From Paracyclopina nana (Eukaryota > Arthropoda > Copepoda > Cyclopoida > Cyclopettidae), in the NCBI GenBank assembly GCA_019096065.1, contig JAGUCH010000008.1:1741001-1805000 (forward strand): a DNA stretch of 64,000 nucleotides. The letters are read 5' to 3'. Each line of letters opens with the position of its first letter. Position 1 is the first letter of the stretch. Below the pieces are notes generated by a model. That model saw nothing but the letters and a program-made list of their open reading frames with translations. It was not told where the DNA came from and searched no databases. Made by a program: the position numbers and the translations under genes. Positions 11,342 to 24,812 of this stretch are shown piece after piece.

Positions 11342-14300
11342 TTTTTGATTTCTAAGATTTTGTCCCAGGATTTTCATGCAACATCAATCATGTTTCAGCG
11401 TCCAAAGCTGAAAATGATGAAAACTGCTTGAAAAGTTCTTTTTTACTCTAATAGATGAACATCACATTAGTTTGCGATAGAGTGTATCAGGCTTTCTCTT
11501 TTTTTAATGGAGTCTGGGCACAAATTTTATCTTTTTGGCAGAAAAATATGTAAGTTCTGATAACGAGCCATTGGTTGGTGCACAACGAGGATATCTAATG
11601 GTCCTACAGAGCCATATTTTCATCCCAAATGCCCCTGTTATCACAATTATTATTATTATTACTGCTGCTGTGTTACTCGAGAAATGTCTTTTCATAAATG
11701 TTGTTGTTCATTGACCTCCACTGTTAACGACCAATACACTAATTCTTGGAAGCCCTTTTTGCGATGTTCATCTAATTATCCATTTTTAAAAGCCTAAATG
11801 AAACTTGAAAGCAAAAATGTTTGTTAAAAAACTTTGCTTTTCAAAAAAAGATTTACAGGTCAAAACGTTTTTTGATGTACTATCAGAACTCTTTATCAAG
11901 AAATATTTTTTATGCATTGTTCGGGAATGTGTCGTAGGTGAACGGCATATTAGTGTGGCATAGATGAACATCACATTATGTTTATGCTGATGCTAGCTTA
12001 TTATGCTGTCAGGATGCCATTTGAGAAGCACGTGACCTCAAATAGATCATTTTCGTGCCACATGCAAAGTAAGTTTGGACAAAAAACCAACGATGTCAGC
12101 TGTTGTAGCAGCAGTTGCCCCACGGTTGCTTTTTTGCAGTACACAAAAACTGATGGATTTTTTACATTCTATCCTGATAAGTGAGTACGTTTTACAGCTG
12201 CTGCTGCTGATTCAGATAAATGTTTTGTACTTGGCAACAGCAAAAGTCGATAGCCTCCTTGATAGATTTTAAATTAGGCTAATATGATATTCAGCACACA
12301 GAGAAAACCATACAAAATGGGAATTTTTATCAGCTACAGCTCAAACGGTTTTCTGGGTGTGTGTTACGTAAAGATCCTGAGTGCTCAGATGGAATGTTTA
12401 TATGCAGGTTTAAAAGGTGAAAGAACTGGACATTGAATTAGTTTGGCCATAGCGACAAGAATTGCCACTTTTGAAAAGTAATATCGATGATGAACATAGG
12501 CACTCAAATACATTTGTGCAAAGATGTTATGAATCCGATTGCTACATTGTGTGATTGTATTAAATACTTTATGAAGCCGAACTAATCGTGCTGATTTATG
12601 CTTTTGAAGAAACAGCGCTTACTGCACAAAATGCTGAGATTTCATGCATTAGTCGTAATGCCAAGAATCCCAGGTAGTACGATAGCAAGGTCTATGCAAA
12701 TAAAGCTCGCTGGTTTTATGGCTGTAGGCGGAGATTCACACACACATGGCATGAGTTGGCATGTATATGCATGTGAATAAGCCAACCATAATGACATGCA
12801 TGCAAATGGCATTCACCATCATTGGCTGGATGTTTCGTGAGAACTCCTCCTTAATCCCTCCCCTACTCAATGCTGATTTGAATATCCCAACTCTTTATGC
12901 ATGTACGCATTATCATACACATTGCATGTTCTTCAAGCAAGCACGAATGAAATTTCAAACAGTGTGCGTGACATCGCCAGCAGCCAGCCATAGACATCGA
13001 TTGAAAATTCAACAGGAAATGAAATATGGTTAATGCTGACATAAAACGAAAATGGCCCTACATAAACCTTAAAGAGAAATTGAACCGAAAACAATGGAGA
13101 TTGAGCTCATATTTTGAACCTGCTAGCGCTGTTTCATCAAAAAGCATTTTCAGCCATATTTATTTGGCATCATGGGTGGAAAATGCAAAGACACATCCAA
13201 GCAATTTCATTCATATCATCTCCGGACAAAAGTGTTTGAGTGGCCATGTTCAAAGCCGATATTGATTTTTTTCTATGTACATAGCTCGGAAAAGACGTTA
13301 TTTCACAGTAAGTAAAGATTTTCATGTAAATTTGACGCAGTGCATGGATGGCATGCATAATTTCCTGTTGTTCAACACGCCTAGAAGTTGTTAACTTGTC
13401 ATATTAAAAGGAGCATTACTGAATATTCAGCCTCACGATTTCACATCCTCCTGCCACTTTTCTGACAGCCAGTAAACAAAGCCAAAATGGATTTTTTCAG
13501 AGAGTAAAACAGACCACCATTTTTCTTAATGAAAATTGCCCCTTTTAGGGTGCCAAATTGAAACTACATTACTGCTACCTCCATTTTGCTGAGCTTTTTG
13601 TTCCAATTTTTGGGGAAGCCAATTACCAAGGTGACTAATGACTCTTGTGAAGGTTCAAAGATGAAGATGAATACTAGTAGTAAATGCACTTATGATCGAG
13701 TGGCCAACAGCCAAAAGCTAGCTGCTGCTACCAGGTTGAATAGGGAAATTTAGGCCAATTTCCTTCCATTCCCAGGCTGATGATGATGATGACCAAATGA
13801 CTCCACACTAGATGAAGATGGAGGAGTGTGGTAAAATTGGCCATGCTTTCAAAGTATACACATTTTTGAGCACCTTCTTGAGAAACTGCTCCAGAAAGAT
13901 GATTAGGATAACTCATCTTCATTGTGATTTGTAAACAAATCAAACAAATATGCCATGGATTTGAGCTAACAGAAGCTTTTAAAACAGTTTTGATTACATT
14001 TTGATCAAAAATGATACGATCTAGTGTTGATTTTACTACATTGTTTAGAAACATATTTTGCAGCATTTCTTGGTAGCACAAATTCTGTTTAACTAGCTGA
14101 AAACAAAATCGAATAAGTTCATTCAAATCTCAGCACAAGGACTTTTGCTTGCAATTTGGCCAAAAATGCTGTAGTATTTTGAAAAGTTAAAATATTGTCC
14201 AAACTTTCTTACAACAATATTAAGAGCATAAAATCCAGTTTTGAGATAAGTAGAACTGCTTCTTGCAAAAAAATGAACTGTATTCTCATTTTCATAGCTC

Positions 14301-16315
14301 AGCTGTTTTTGATGAGTTAGGGTCAAGATAGGATCAGGCTGGTTGATCTTTTGGTAGATATCTGTGGATGGTGGTGGACTTTTTTTCAGCTACATCATCA
14401 TTTCTTCTTCAGCATAAAACTGAATTCACCCAGTCATCCTTTTAGACGAGATATCTGGAGGCCAAATCACATCTTGAGCTGGGTAGGTCGAAGAAGGCTG
14501 TGATGACAAAACGCCTCCACAATCATCATCATCTTCCACTAGGAATTTTTGAGAGCAATTTTCTTTTTGACACAAAATTTCAGAATAAACAAGATTACCA
14601 CCAGCCATGACCAAGCATTTACACCAGAAGTGGAAAAACAACTTTTCAAATCATAATTGTCCTATTTATCTTGGTTTGACGACATTTTCATTTTAGACAC
14701 CTTTTTGGCAAATTGAAATAGTATTCAAATCTAGCTGTATTGAGACTAGACTGTATTTGATGATTTTCAGCTTTTTATGTGTTAAGTTGCCAAAAGTGAA
14801 ATAGTCTTTAAAAGTTAAATTGAAAAACAATGAGAGTATGAAATCTGCATTGTCAGCTGGAGAATGGCAGGACTTTAACTAGTAGCTCAGTGCTATTGCA
14901 ATTTTGAAATGGGCTCTCAGCTCTTATAATACATTTACTACTGGTAAATGAAGCTTTTTGTCATCTTCATCTGGATCAAGTTGTCACCCTGAGACATGGC
15001 TAGAAAAGAATCCCTTTATGAAAAGGGAGATAAAAAGAACAATAATGGGAAGCACATCTCTTTTCTTTTTTGAAAGTGATTGCTTGGACTGATTTTTTTT
15101 CCTTTTTGGCCCAATCTTCCTAAGTAAAGCCATTACAAGCATATGGCGACACATTAGCCCACTGTGAGGAGTTTGGGAGTGAAAAAGGAAACCTGGATGC
15201 CCCAGTGTGCTGCAGAGAGGTTTTGTCAAATGACAACATTGAGTATGATGATTTTTTTCGTGGGAACATTAAAATAACACACTATTATTGGAGGAGGTTT
15301 GAAGTCATGCCAAAATTACACATGTGACGCCTTGGTAATTTCTCCTTTTTTAACAGTAGACTGGGGATTTTTTATGATCAAAATGTAATTAAAGGTGCAG
15401 TCATTATAATGGATTTCAACACTATAGTCCGAGAGGACTTTGAATCTCAGCAAATCTCATGGCAAAGAAAGGTACAATTGAGAAAATTGAAGCTGAAGAA
15501 GAAGCTTGAATACCAAGCATAGCTCAACTTGTCGTTTGATGGCAATGGGGTCGTACGTCTATTTTTAAGGCTCAGCCATTGTGCATAAAGTGCAGCAGCA
15601 GCAGCTGTGGGAACCCAATCATTTTGCTTGCTAATGCCATCACTGATAAGCATCAGAATTCTCAGTCAGCAATGAAATTCGACAAAAAGACAAAGGAGCC
15701 ATTTTGTAATATGGTAAAAAGGTCAACCTTTCAAAGTGCCACTGACAATTCCAATTATGTGGAAATAGTTTTCTATGGGCGTAAAGTGAAACCCCTGGGA
15801 TGTAAAGTAAAACCCCTGGTATGTAAAGTAAATTAATGGCGGCACAAGCTGTTTTTAATGATGATGATATGGTCAGTTTTGCGTGTGGGTGAAAACAGGT
15901 CTTAAAGTGGCCTCAGGTCCAGATTTGAATAATTTGAAGAGGGAGGTGTCCATAGAATTGACGAGTAGTAGTAGTGCATATCGAATCAGCTCCTATAGCT
16001 TTGCCCTTGGCCATTTCCAGCTCGAGATCTGTCAGTCAACATTTTCCCTCCCGCCTGTCTTCTTATGCTATATACCAGTGTGTTATTCAGCATGCATAAT
16101 CCCAACGACGAGCATTTACACTCTATGATTTGTATGTTTCACTTTCTGCAATTTGCCCCTCAGCCGCATGGAAACTGAGACTTGCAATCAACTCCATATG
16201 GAAGAAGATCGATTTTTTCCAATATTTTCTTGCCTTTTTGGGCTTTTTGTCTAAGCAATTCAGCAACAATCTTCATTTCTAAACACGCTTCAAAATATTG
16301 AGAGTTTGACTCCAA
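11342..16315. other. No supported gene
   Basis: Octamers at 12694 and 12800, and the 21-bp tandem repeat at 15781. CATGCA-rich words are common at 12.7-13.4 kb. Confidence 0.45.
15781..15834 (+). repeat. 21-bp tandem repeat, 2.5 copies
   Basis: GTAAAGTGAAACCCCTGGGA-type units start at 15781, 15802 and 15823 (the last is partial). Confidence 0.8.
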
Positions 16316-16460
16316 GGCTCATTATCTTCCGCGTCTTTGATCGTAACGTGGTTGCGGTTGTTATCGGTTCTTATTTACTGACGAGGTTGCGATGTCAGTA
16401 AATAAGAAGCGATAACAACCGCAACCATGCTACGATCAAAGACGCGGAAGATAATAAGCC
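16316..16460. repeat. Near-perfect palindrome, 67-bp arms, 11-nt loop
   Basis: Arms 16316-16382 and 16394-16460 surround the loop 16383-16393. The arms differ at only a handful of positions, some of which would still allow G-U pairing. It is more CpG-rich than its surroundings and could form a long hairpin if transcribed. Confidence 0.9.
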
Positions 16461-16522
16461 CAAGATTTGTTTTTAACGCTCTTAAGAGGTTTTTTCTATT
16501 GGCTGAGCAGTACAAAAAATCT

Positions 16523-16592
16523 GGAGCAAACGAGAATCGAACCTGGGGCAAGTGATCAGAGCGCCGGTGCTCTACCACTGAGCTAACTATTC
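16523..16592 (-). pseudogene. tRNA-like sequence (A and B boxes) beside the palindrome
   Basis: Minus strand: TAGCTCAGTGGTAGAGC (perfect D-arm and A box) and GGTTCGATTC (B box). The anticodon arm and acceptor stem do not fold. T6 follows on the minus strand (16513-16518). It starts about 60 bp from the palindrome. Confidence 0.5.
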
Positions 16593-19500
16593 ACTGATCT
16601 AATTAAAATGGTTCTTTGTAGGCATTGTTTGCAATGAAGCAGGCCGCAAAATTTAAGGCATTTCTGGACCGAAAAAGAATGACCTAAATTCAATTTTAAA
16701 TGTTGAAAATAAGTAATAGGATTTTACACCTCTAGGCTCTAATCACTGCAAATTTTCATGTTTATTTAGTGGGAAAAAAGGAGTTGCCATTTTTCAGGAG
16801 GAAAATGCCGACTTTCAATGGACTATAAATCAGCTTTAGTAGCTATTGTTCTTTGCCAGCAGCACTTCTTTTAGCAAAACAGAAAGCTTGCACGAAAAAA
16901 AAGTACTTTTTGAATACCCAATTGAAGATGTGTCGGATCGACTTGAGAAGCAGTCTGTCATATGGAAACTGCATTGTCACCCTGGACGAAGATTTCTCGT
17001 GTTTTTGGTCACATAGCCGAAAAATGATAATAAATGTGTGTCAAAAACCAGGCGGGAATGACAGCAGCGAATTTTCTTATCTTGACTATTCATCAGCTTC
17101 AACAGCCGCAAAGAATACAATAGAGTCTTCTTATAACAAGCCAGAAATTTGGAAAAAAGGAAAATTCAAAGTGAATTCTGAAATCAGCTCAACTGGACTT
17201 GAGATCGGTCCATCTAAAAGTGGCTAAAGAAAAAATGTCATCTTGATCACTGGCATTTTCAGAGCAGAACCAAAATTCCAAATTTTAATCTGTAAATGCC
17301 AAGAGTTGAAATCTGTGTGCAAAGAAGGCTGAATATTGTTCCTAGGCATCTGAGCGGAAATTGTGCCAATTAAGGCCACTTTTGTGATCATCAGCTGTGT
17401 GTGAATTGCTAAAATCTATAGATAATAATCATGGATGATTTTTCATTGAAAGTCAGCAATAAATTAATGACGCGGAGAAGACGAAAAGTTCAACGCCGGA
17501 TGTTTATGATCATCATCTTTGCAGTTGCCATTTAATTTTCACCAATTGGTCGTGCTGCCTTTTTCCACAATAAAAATACTGAGCTCCAGCTGAGCAAATC
17601 TCCCAATTGCAAGCAGAACCTGGAGAATTTGAGACAAATCACCTTTTTCATTCAAGAATCAGAGACAATCTGCCCAAAATCCCTGATTAACTTGGCCTTT
17701 CTTTTTGAGGTCAAAAGTGACCTTTGAATTTGATTTTAATAGCTTTTGGTTACATGTTTGACTGTTTACCTCTGAATTTCGTGAAAATTCGCAGTCACGT
17801 GCATGCTTAAATCAATTGAATATGCGCATTCAGTAGCGGCATTGCGCATAATTTTCCCACAGTTTGCATGCGGTGAATTGCATTAACAAATTAGCTGACA
17901 AAAGCCTCGTTTTGTTGCGGCAAGATTTTCTCCGTTTTCCACTGTAACCAAACCACAAATTCGGCGTGGCGTGAAGAAGAAGAAGAAGAAAAGTCACTTT
18001 GCATGCTGCGAGTTGACGAGAAAATTGCCTCAATAATCATTTTAATGTGCATATATGTACTCAAATTTTCATCGCACACTGATGCCCCGTTCACCTGACT
18101 GAGCCTTTTAAAACTGCCTAAAGTCAAAACACATTATTTTTTCTTAATTATTTTGCTCCATTTACAAATCAAACAAACTTTTATTGAGAACTGATTGCAG
18201 AAATGGACATTTATTTTCAGTTAGTGATGCTGAATTTATTTTCTGACTTCAAAGTTGCTTTACACCGATATATTAATTTACTTGCCATAGATGAGCAGGG
18301 CATCAGCGTGGGTTTACTTCGAAAAATGAGTAGTACGCTCAGTGGAAATGTATTAAAAATCATATTCACAGTTGGCAGGTGTAGCGAACGAGTGGGGAAA
18401 CTTCGCAACTTTTTTCACACCTCACACGCAACCTTTGGCCTGCCTAAAAAAGGCCCATAATGATAAACACGGACTTGACAAGGTGCATTTATGTGGGCGT
18501 CGCTTCTTTGATTATGCACATGCGAAAAAAGTTGCTCATGCAAAATTGCAGGGCTGAAATTTCAGCATATTTTTACCCTCATCTGCTGCAGCAGAGCAGC
18601 ACATGACCAAAAGCTGATGTTCATCTAAATAGTCATTGATGTTGAGTAACATGAAAGATTTTACTTAAAATTCAGTTCTGGAAACTGAAAATCAATTTCG
18701 AAAAAAACTAACCAAGTCTCATTGCTAATTTGTCATAAATTAGTTTAAAAATGTGCAGTAGGCTTGCTAAAAGTTTATTTAGCTTGCAACAAATCAATTA
18801 AGAAATGAATGCTCTCTTTGTGAAGTTGTTTAGGCAAAAAAATTAGAGTTTTGAATTTTTCCCCGAAATACTAAGGAGTTCACGCCATAATGCTGAAAAA
18901 TGAGGCTATTATCATTTACTTTTATGATGATGATGATCAAATTAGTGTTTGTAAAAATAAGCATCAAAGCGTGCATCACTTTTCACTGCTGCTATGTTCT
19001 ATTTGATTTTCTCAGCGCGAAAACTAATTGCTTTTCTCCCCTTCTTTGTACGTGAATTGAATAGTTTTAGTTGACCCTAGCCAGGTAGCAACTCCAACGA
19101 CTCACATTTTGACCTGCACGCAGGTAAAACACTCGTGTGACCGCGCGCCCGCCCACGCACAGTGAAAAGCGCGCCGGCCATTGACCCAACCGGAAATGGA
19201 CTGACCATTTCTCGAACAGCTCAGAAAATGCTAGGATTCGAGCTTTAAAATGGCATATCTCTGGCTGTAGATGGAATTGAGCGGAACCAAAAGTATATTT
19301 GTAATCCTCATGAGCTGGCGCACAGATGTGATCAATAAAAAGTGGCAAAAGAAAGGGTTTGGGTTGAGCGAGCCCTCGCTAAAAGCAAAGGGGTGAGCTG
19401 GATTATGTACATATTGAACCGAGCTGGCTATTTCAAAGCTCCCTCCTCTCCATTTTGAATCCTAACCCTTTTTTTCGAATGGCACGCATGCGCATAAATT

Positions 19501-21485
19501 TCTTTTTGGCCTCCTCTCAGTTGGTCAGCATATTCCAACCAGAGAAGTTGAACATAAAAAACATTGCTACTATTTTTTAGCAGCAGCCTTCCATTGATTG
19601 GAATTCAGCTGTCAAGGTCAATTGTTCATGAAGAAATTAATGTGCTGGCTCCCCTTCCCAAGCTTGTTCCCCCCTTCCAGACACCCTTTGGGATTCAATC
19701 CTGGATCTCCTGGTTTGTTCTGTTCTCCTGATCCTGATTTTTTCATTCAACCCAGAAGGGGTTAGACTCAAACTGGGAGGGGCAACAGCAGCCCCAAAGT
19801 TTGCTTTTTTCCCAGCCATTGCCCACATCTGCACCTATTCAGACATTTCAGTCATGATCCAGCATCCATAAGTGTAAGTTCAAGCTCAAATTCATGGTAA
19901 GTTCTGTCTACAATAGAGTGTGCAAGAAGAAGAAGACAGGAAGCTTTTTTCACAGCAAAACTACCACTTTTATTAGCAATTGCCATCCATCAAAATTTAT
20001 GTACATTTCATTCATGCAAAAAAGGCAAAAGAGTTATTCATCATTCTTGGCATTAAATTGCTTCTCTTTTTTTCCAAAAGGGGATGGCCAAATATTACAT
20101 TTAGCCAGGCAGAAAAAGCAAATCAAAAACTACTTTGGCCCAAACTCAATTTCCAACTTTTTGAAATTGAAATGGCTCTCATCTTTTGATAGAGTTGCCT
20201 TGACAGCAAAAATGTATAGAATTTTTTGAGCAGCAGCTAGCTCCCATTTTTTCCCACAAAAAAGCAGCCAGATAAGAAATGGAGGAGGGGAGCTTTTGCC
20301 AGTGCAATTCATTTCAAAATCCCGAGATTACACTTTTTGCTGTCACCTGAAAAATTCACAAGTTTTGTAGTCAGGTTTTTCTTCCCGAAAAAAATTTACC
20401 TTTTTTTGATTATGATGGATGAGTTGGCCAGTGACAACTTTTTTCCTCTCTTAACAGTATTCTTATGCCCAATTTCCACCTCTTGTTTGTTTACTTTTCT
20501 CAGTTCCCAAAAGAAAGTACATGTGCCATTAAGTGTGTATTTGGCAATGTATCCCGATACACTTCATAACTTTTGGTACAGCAGTATTTTTGTCATGGCT
20601 GCTGATTTCAAAGGGAAAAATTTTCACTGAAGAAAAAAATTGAATGTGTTATGCCAATGATGCAAGAATTCGCCATACTTTGCTCTTTTCTCCCCCTTTT
20701 TTATACATTCCCATGGGACTTTTGTCTGCATCACAACATTTCCTATTGTATGAACAAAGGACAACTTTGACAGCTGCAACTTTTGTTAGTTGTAACCTAT
20801 ATGGGGTTTATCAAGCAAAATGTGAGCTTTTGCTCCTAAATTCTTAGTTCACAGCAGCTTGCTAAAACAAAGCTCATTTATTGAAGCAATTTGAAACTCA
20901 TTTCTTCAATTCTGATTCTTGTGGAATTGTCAAGAAATCATCTGCATATTAACATTTACAGCTGAAGTTCCATTTCCTAATTCTGTAAAAATTGCATTAA
21001 ATTTGCGTGGGCTCAAAATAGTTAAAGGTCAAGCCAATGAAAGTTAACAACGCAACTCCTTTACGCCTATAAAAAAAGTAACGTTGCTAGATTTTTTTGT
21101 AATGCTGAGAAAAAGCTTGTGAATGATGGAAAATACAAATTCGCTGCATTATTATTCAGCGCTACTCCATAATTACAGAACTGTGTAGGGAAAAATTCCT
21201 AGTTTAAGGTAATTTTGGTATATCCAAAGCAATCCATCATTTTTCAGACCTACACTTTTTTTCCGTCTGCCATCATGAATTTTGTTGAGTGGCTAAGCAG
21301 CAATGCCAAAAAATTCTGTCAAATCACACCGTTCAACTAGGGCGCGATTTTCTACAGCAAGTGAAGCCTAACAAATTAGAATGTGCACTGGTTTATATTT
21401 GCCCCGCAAAAAGAATCAATTTTTGTTGGACCTTTTCACAGAGATTTCTCATTTTACATCCTCTTCAAAATGGAATGGAAGTGAA
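16593..21485. other. No supported gene
   Basis: A short CpG-rich patch at about 19100-19200 (GCGCGCCCGCCC, GCGCGCCGGCC) stands out. The sequence after it (to about 19340) has the look of an old repeat, but I found no second copy here. Confidence 0.4.
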
Positions 21486-21487
21486 TA

Positions 21488-21878
21488 GGCCAATTTCACA
21501 AAGACAAGCTAAAAAAAGCAAGGTACTTTTGAGGCTTATAGCTCAGCAACTACTGAGTCGATTGGCACCAAATTTGGTAGGATTCATAAGAAGAGCCTAA
21601 TAAGCCACCATACCAAATTTCAAATGGATCTAAGGATCCCTTCCATAGGCTGACTTTACCTGCCTAAAAAGACCAGCTAGATACCTAGCTTTGCTTAGAA
21701 AATGACCTCCTCTAAACGGCCTCGGAACTTAACCAAATTTGGAACGCAGCTATTGGTTGACATTTTGATGAATCCTACCAAATTTGGTGCCAATACACTC
21801 AGTATTTGCTGAGATATTAGCCTCCAAAGAACCTAGCTTAGCTTGCCTTAGCTTGACTTCGATAATATGAAATTGGCC
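21488..21878. mobile_element. 391-bp MITE, copy 2
   Basis: Same ends, same length and same orientation as the copy at 10949-11339, with only about seven differences by eye (about 98% identity). TA at 21486-21487 and 21879-21880. The close identity implies recent movement. Confidence 0.85.
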
Positions 21879-21880
21879 TA

Positions 21881-24322
21881 ATAAAATGGTTGAAAATTTG
21901 GGTTATGACTCATACGAAAGCTCTTTTGAGCTTGACCAAAAAAATGAAACAACGCTCAATTTCTTCAAATGTTTATTTCGGTTCATGAAAAGCTACATAT
22001 GTGTCTGATATAAGAAATGATGTAAAATACATCATCAATTAAATTGTTTGAGCTGAAATGACTTTTTCGGAGAACCTTTCCCCAGTGTGAAGCTAGGCAA
22101 GCCTGTAGGCATGGAAATTTTGTTTGTACTTGGGCGTTGGTCTTCCATGATTGACGTGATGGATTCAAACTAATTTCCTTATGTCAGACTGTAAAATTAT
22201 GCATTTTTCCGAGCCAAACTTTTCATGCTCTGCTCGCTTTTCCTCCTTTGGAAATAAACAATACAAATCCACTTAGGAGCTAACTTGCTCCATATAGTGG
22301 ACAATGGACCCCCCTAAAAAAGGTGTTTACATTTTGGCTAAAATTAGCTTGTTGAAATTACACATGGAAAGTTTATTCAGCCTTTTTTGTCCTAGTGTGT
22401 GTGTAGTTGGCAATATATAAAGCATGGGCCATTTCATGAGCATATTTGGCCAAGCCATTTGAGGGGAAATATAGATGCCTCCATTTTATGATGGGATTAC
22501 GCATCATTGCCCAAGATACTAATGTGGTGTTCATCTACAAAAACTCCATCCCACATGCTATAATTTCCTCAGTACTCAGTGATCAAGTGCCATCACTTTA
22601 ATTTTGATTTGGGCTCATCATTTTGCACTGAAATTAATATTCATAGCTAAAAAGGAGAAAAACACCTAAAAATGAGTTTATGTGGTAGAGGTGAAACTTG
22701 AGTGGAAGCAAAACTCGTTCGTACGTATTTCAGCCGTATCAATGCACTAAAGAATTGGGGGAAATTGATAAAATGCTAGAGGTCAGCCATCGATTTTGTA
22801 GTCTGCAGATAATCCCTGTGTATGTGTACATGTATAAGAGAGCTGGAAAAAAGGGGAGATAAAAAGAAGGACGAGGATGAGGGGATTGTTGCAAAAGAAA
22901 GCTGCTATTGCTATAACTGCTGCTGAGGTATAATGTATATTGGTATGGATAAGGAATAAATTGCCTCATGGTAGTTTACAATCAGACGCAGAAAGTGTGG
23001 GTGGGATTTGGGCTAAACACTCAAAAAGCCAAAGAGAGGCAGAATTTTCCCTTCCACAATTTTTGAAGATATTCTAGATCTATTATAATTTTCTGACAAA
23101 AAGTCGATTTGAAATCCAAAATGAAAGCAATGAGATTGAATTGCTTTTCCTCCTTTTCAATTTCAATTATTTGGGATACTGAAATTCAGCTTCAAGAGCT
23201 TCACTGTGTTTGCCACTCTTTGCTGTATAAGAAAGCTAGATATGCGCTGCTGGTTGGCAACTACTAATATGCCAAAAGGGGGAACAAGAAGAACCTGATT
23301 AGGACTCACACTGCACAGTGTGGGTTGGCCCAAAACGGGAAAAATTGCTCGCATTTTTTAGCAAAGTGGCCAAAGTGGCTTTTATTACCTTTTTGAAAAG
23401 TTGAAAAGGGAGGGGTGAATTTTGGCCATTTTCCCCTGGGTGACAAGAGCAAAAAGAGAGAAAAGCTGCTGACGCATAAAATAGCTATTCGAGCCTGCTT
23501 TGGCCCCTTAACAAAGATACTAAAAAGCTCCAGATGATATTTTTGGCTGGGATCACAAGTTTTTTTTCTCCTAGATGCCTAAGCTAAAGCTGAGTTCATC
23601 TAACTCTTCCTATTGTCTTCACTTTACTTTTTTGGAAATTGAAAGCCGCTATCAAATGATAAATTCTCAATGCTCTGATATTTGAATAGAAAGGAATCAC
23701 TACACAAAGTTTTTAAAGGAAAAATTAAAGTATCTGTAATAAAACAGAAAAGATGTTGTAGAAAAAGATAAAAAAAGGCTTTAGGAGCACACATTAATTT
23801 GGACATATTTTATACTAGTTGAGGCCCATATTTCCTGAATGTCTTCTTCATACTCAATTGGCAAAGTTTTGGAAGCAGCAGCAGCAGAAATTGGTCGTTA
23901 TATAGAAAATCGCTGTCACACAGTTGGTTGGTGGACCCATAATGAGATATATCACCCACAGAGGAAACTTTTGCAATGTGCCCCTAATGAGGGTTGTTAG
24001 TAATTGCTGCTCAAAAAACTCCTTTTTACTGGCAAAATGCTTCTTAGCTTGGTAGAAAATGGCTTCAGTAGATTTATGGCCCTCAATTGAATTAGTCAGC
24101 TCTTGGCCCATTATTCATGTCCATGAAAGGGAAAATCAAATTGCCAAGTCGTAAAAGCTGAATAAACATGATGATGATGATGGCTTTCACTTCTTATTCC
24201 AGTTTTTCACCCAAAAGCAGCTCAGGATGTTGGCAAATGTGAATCACAAGTGGGGGGTCTTTATGGGGTCTAAAAATGATGTTGATGGCCATGCACAAAT
24301 GTGGACTATGGAGAAGTGGTAG
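21881..24322. other. No supported gene
   Basis: Nothing beyond AT-rich background and short chance frames. Confidence 0.45.
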
Positions 24323-24328
24323 TTTATT
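24323..24328 (-). terminator. Candidate poly(A) signal for the membrane-protein gene
   Basis: Minus-strand AATAAA about 490 bp after the stop. Such hexamers are frequent in AT-rich DNA. Confidence 0.25.
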
Positions 24329-24812
24329 CCAAAAAGTGGCATTACACTACACCAGCAGTTTATATGGTACCATAAAAAAAGTTGTTCAGAACTGAATTTT
24401 TACCAATGGCTACTTTTGCCTCTTCAAATTGCAATGGTCATTTACTTTGGAAACAAATGTTGTTTGCTTCCAGTGGATTGGCCTCATGATCAATAAAGTT
24501 AGCAACAAAAAAGCTGAAGGTGACTTTTCTGGGCTTGCTGATTTCTTTGAACTTTTAAGATTATTAATTGTCGTCTACTGAGCTCGCTAAGTAAGCTTGA
24601 AGTCAGAATACATACACTTGCTTTCGAATATCAAATTACGTCAATTGCTATGCATGTGTATGGCTATTAACAGCAAATAGCCAGAGCTTAAGTCAGGTGT
24701 CACAAATTGTGTTCACATCCTTGGCCAACTTTCACAAGGCACAGAATAGCTTGTTTTACTGATAAACATCAACTGAGATCAATTCACTTTTTTCAGGCAT
24801 CTTGGTGATGGG

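Noticed and set aside
13728..14126. 132-codon minus-strand open frame
   Set aside because: Length within chance and no recognisable protein features.
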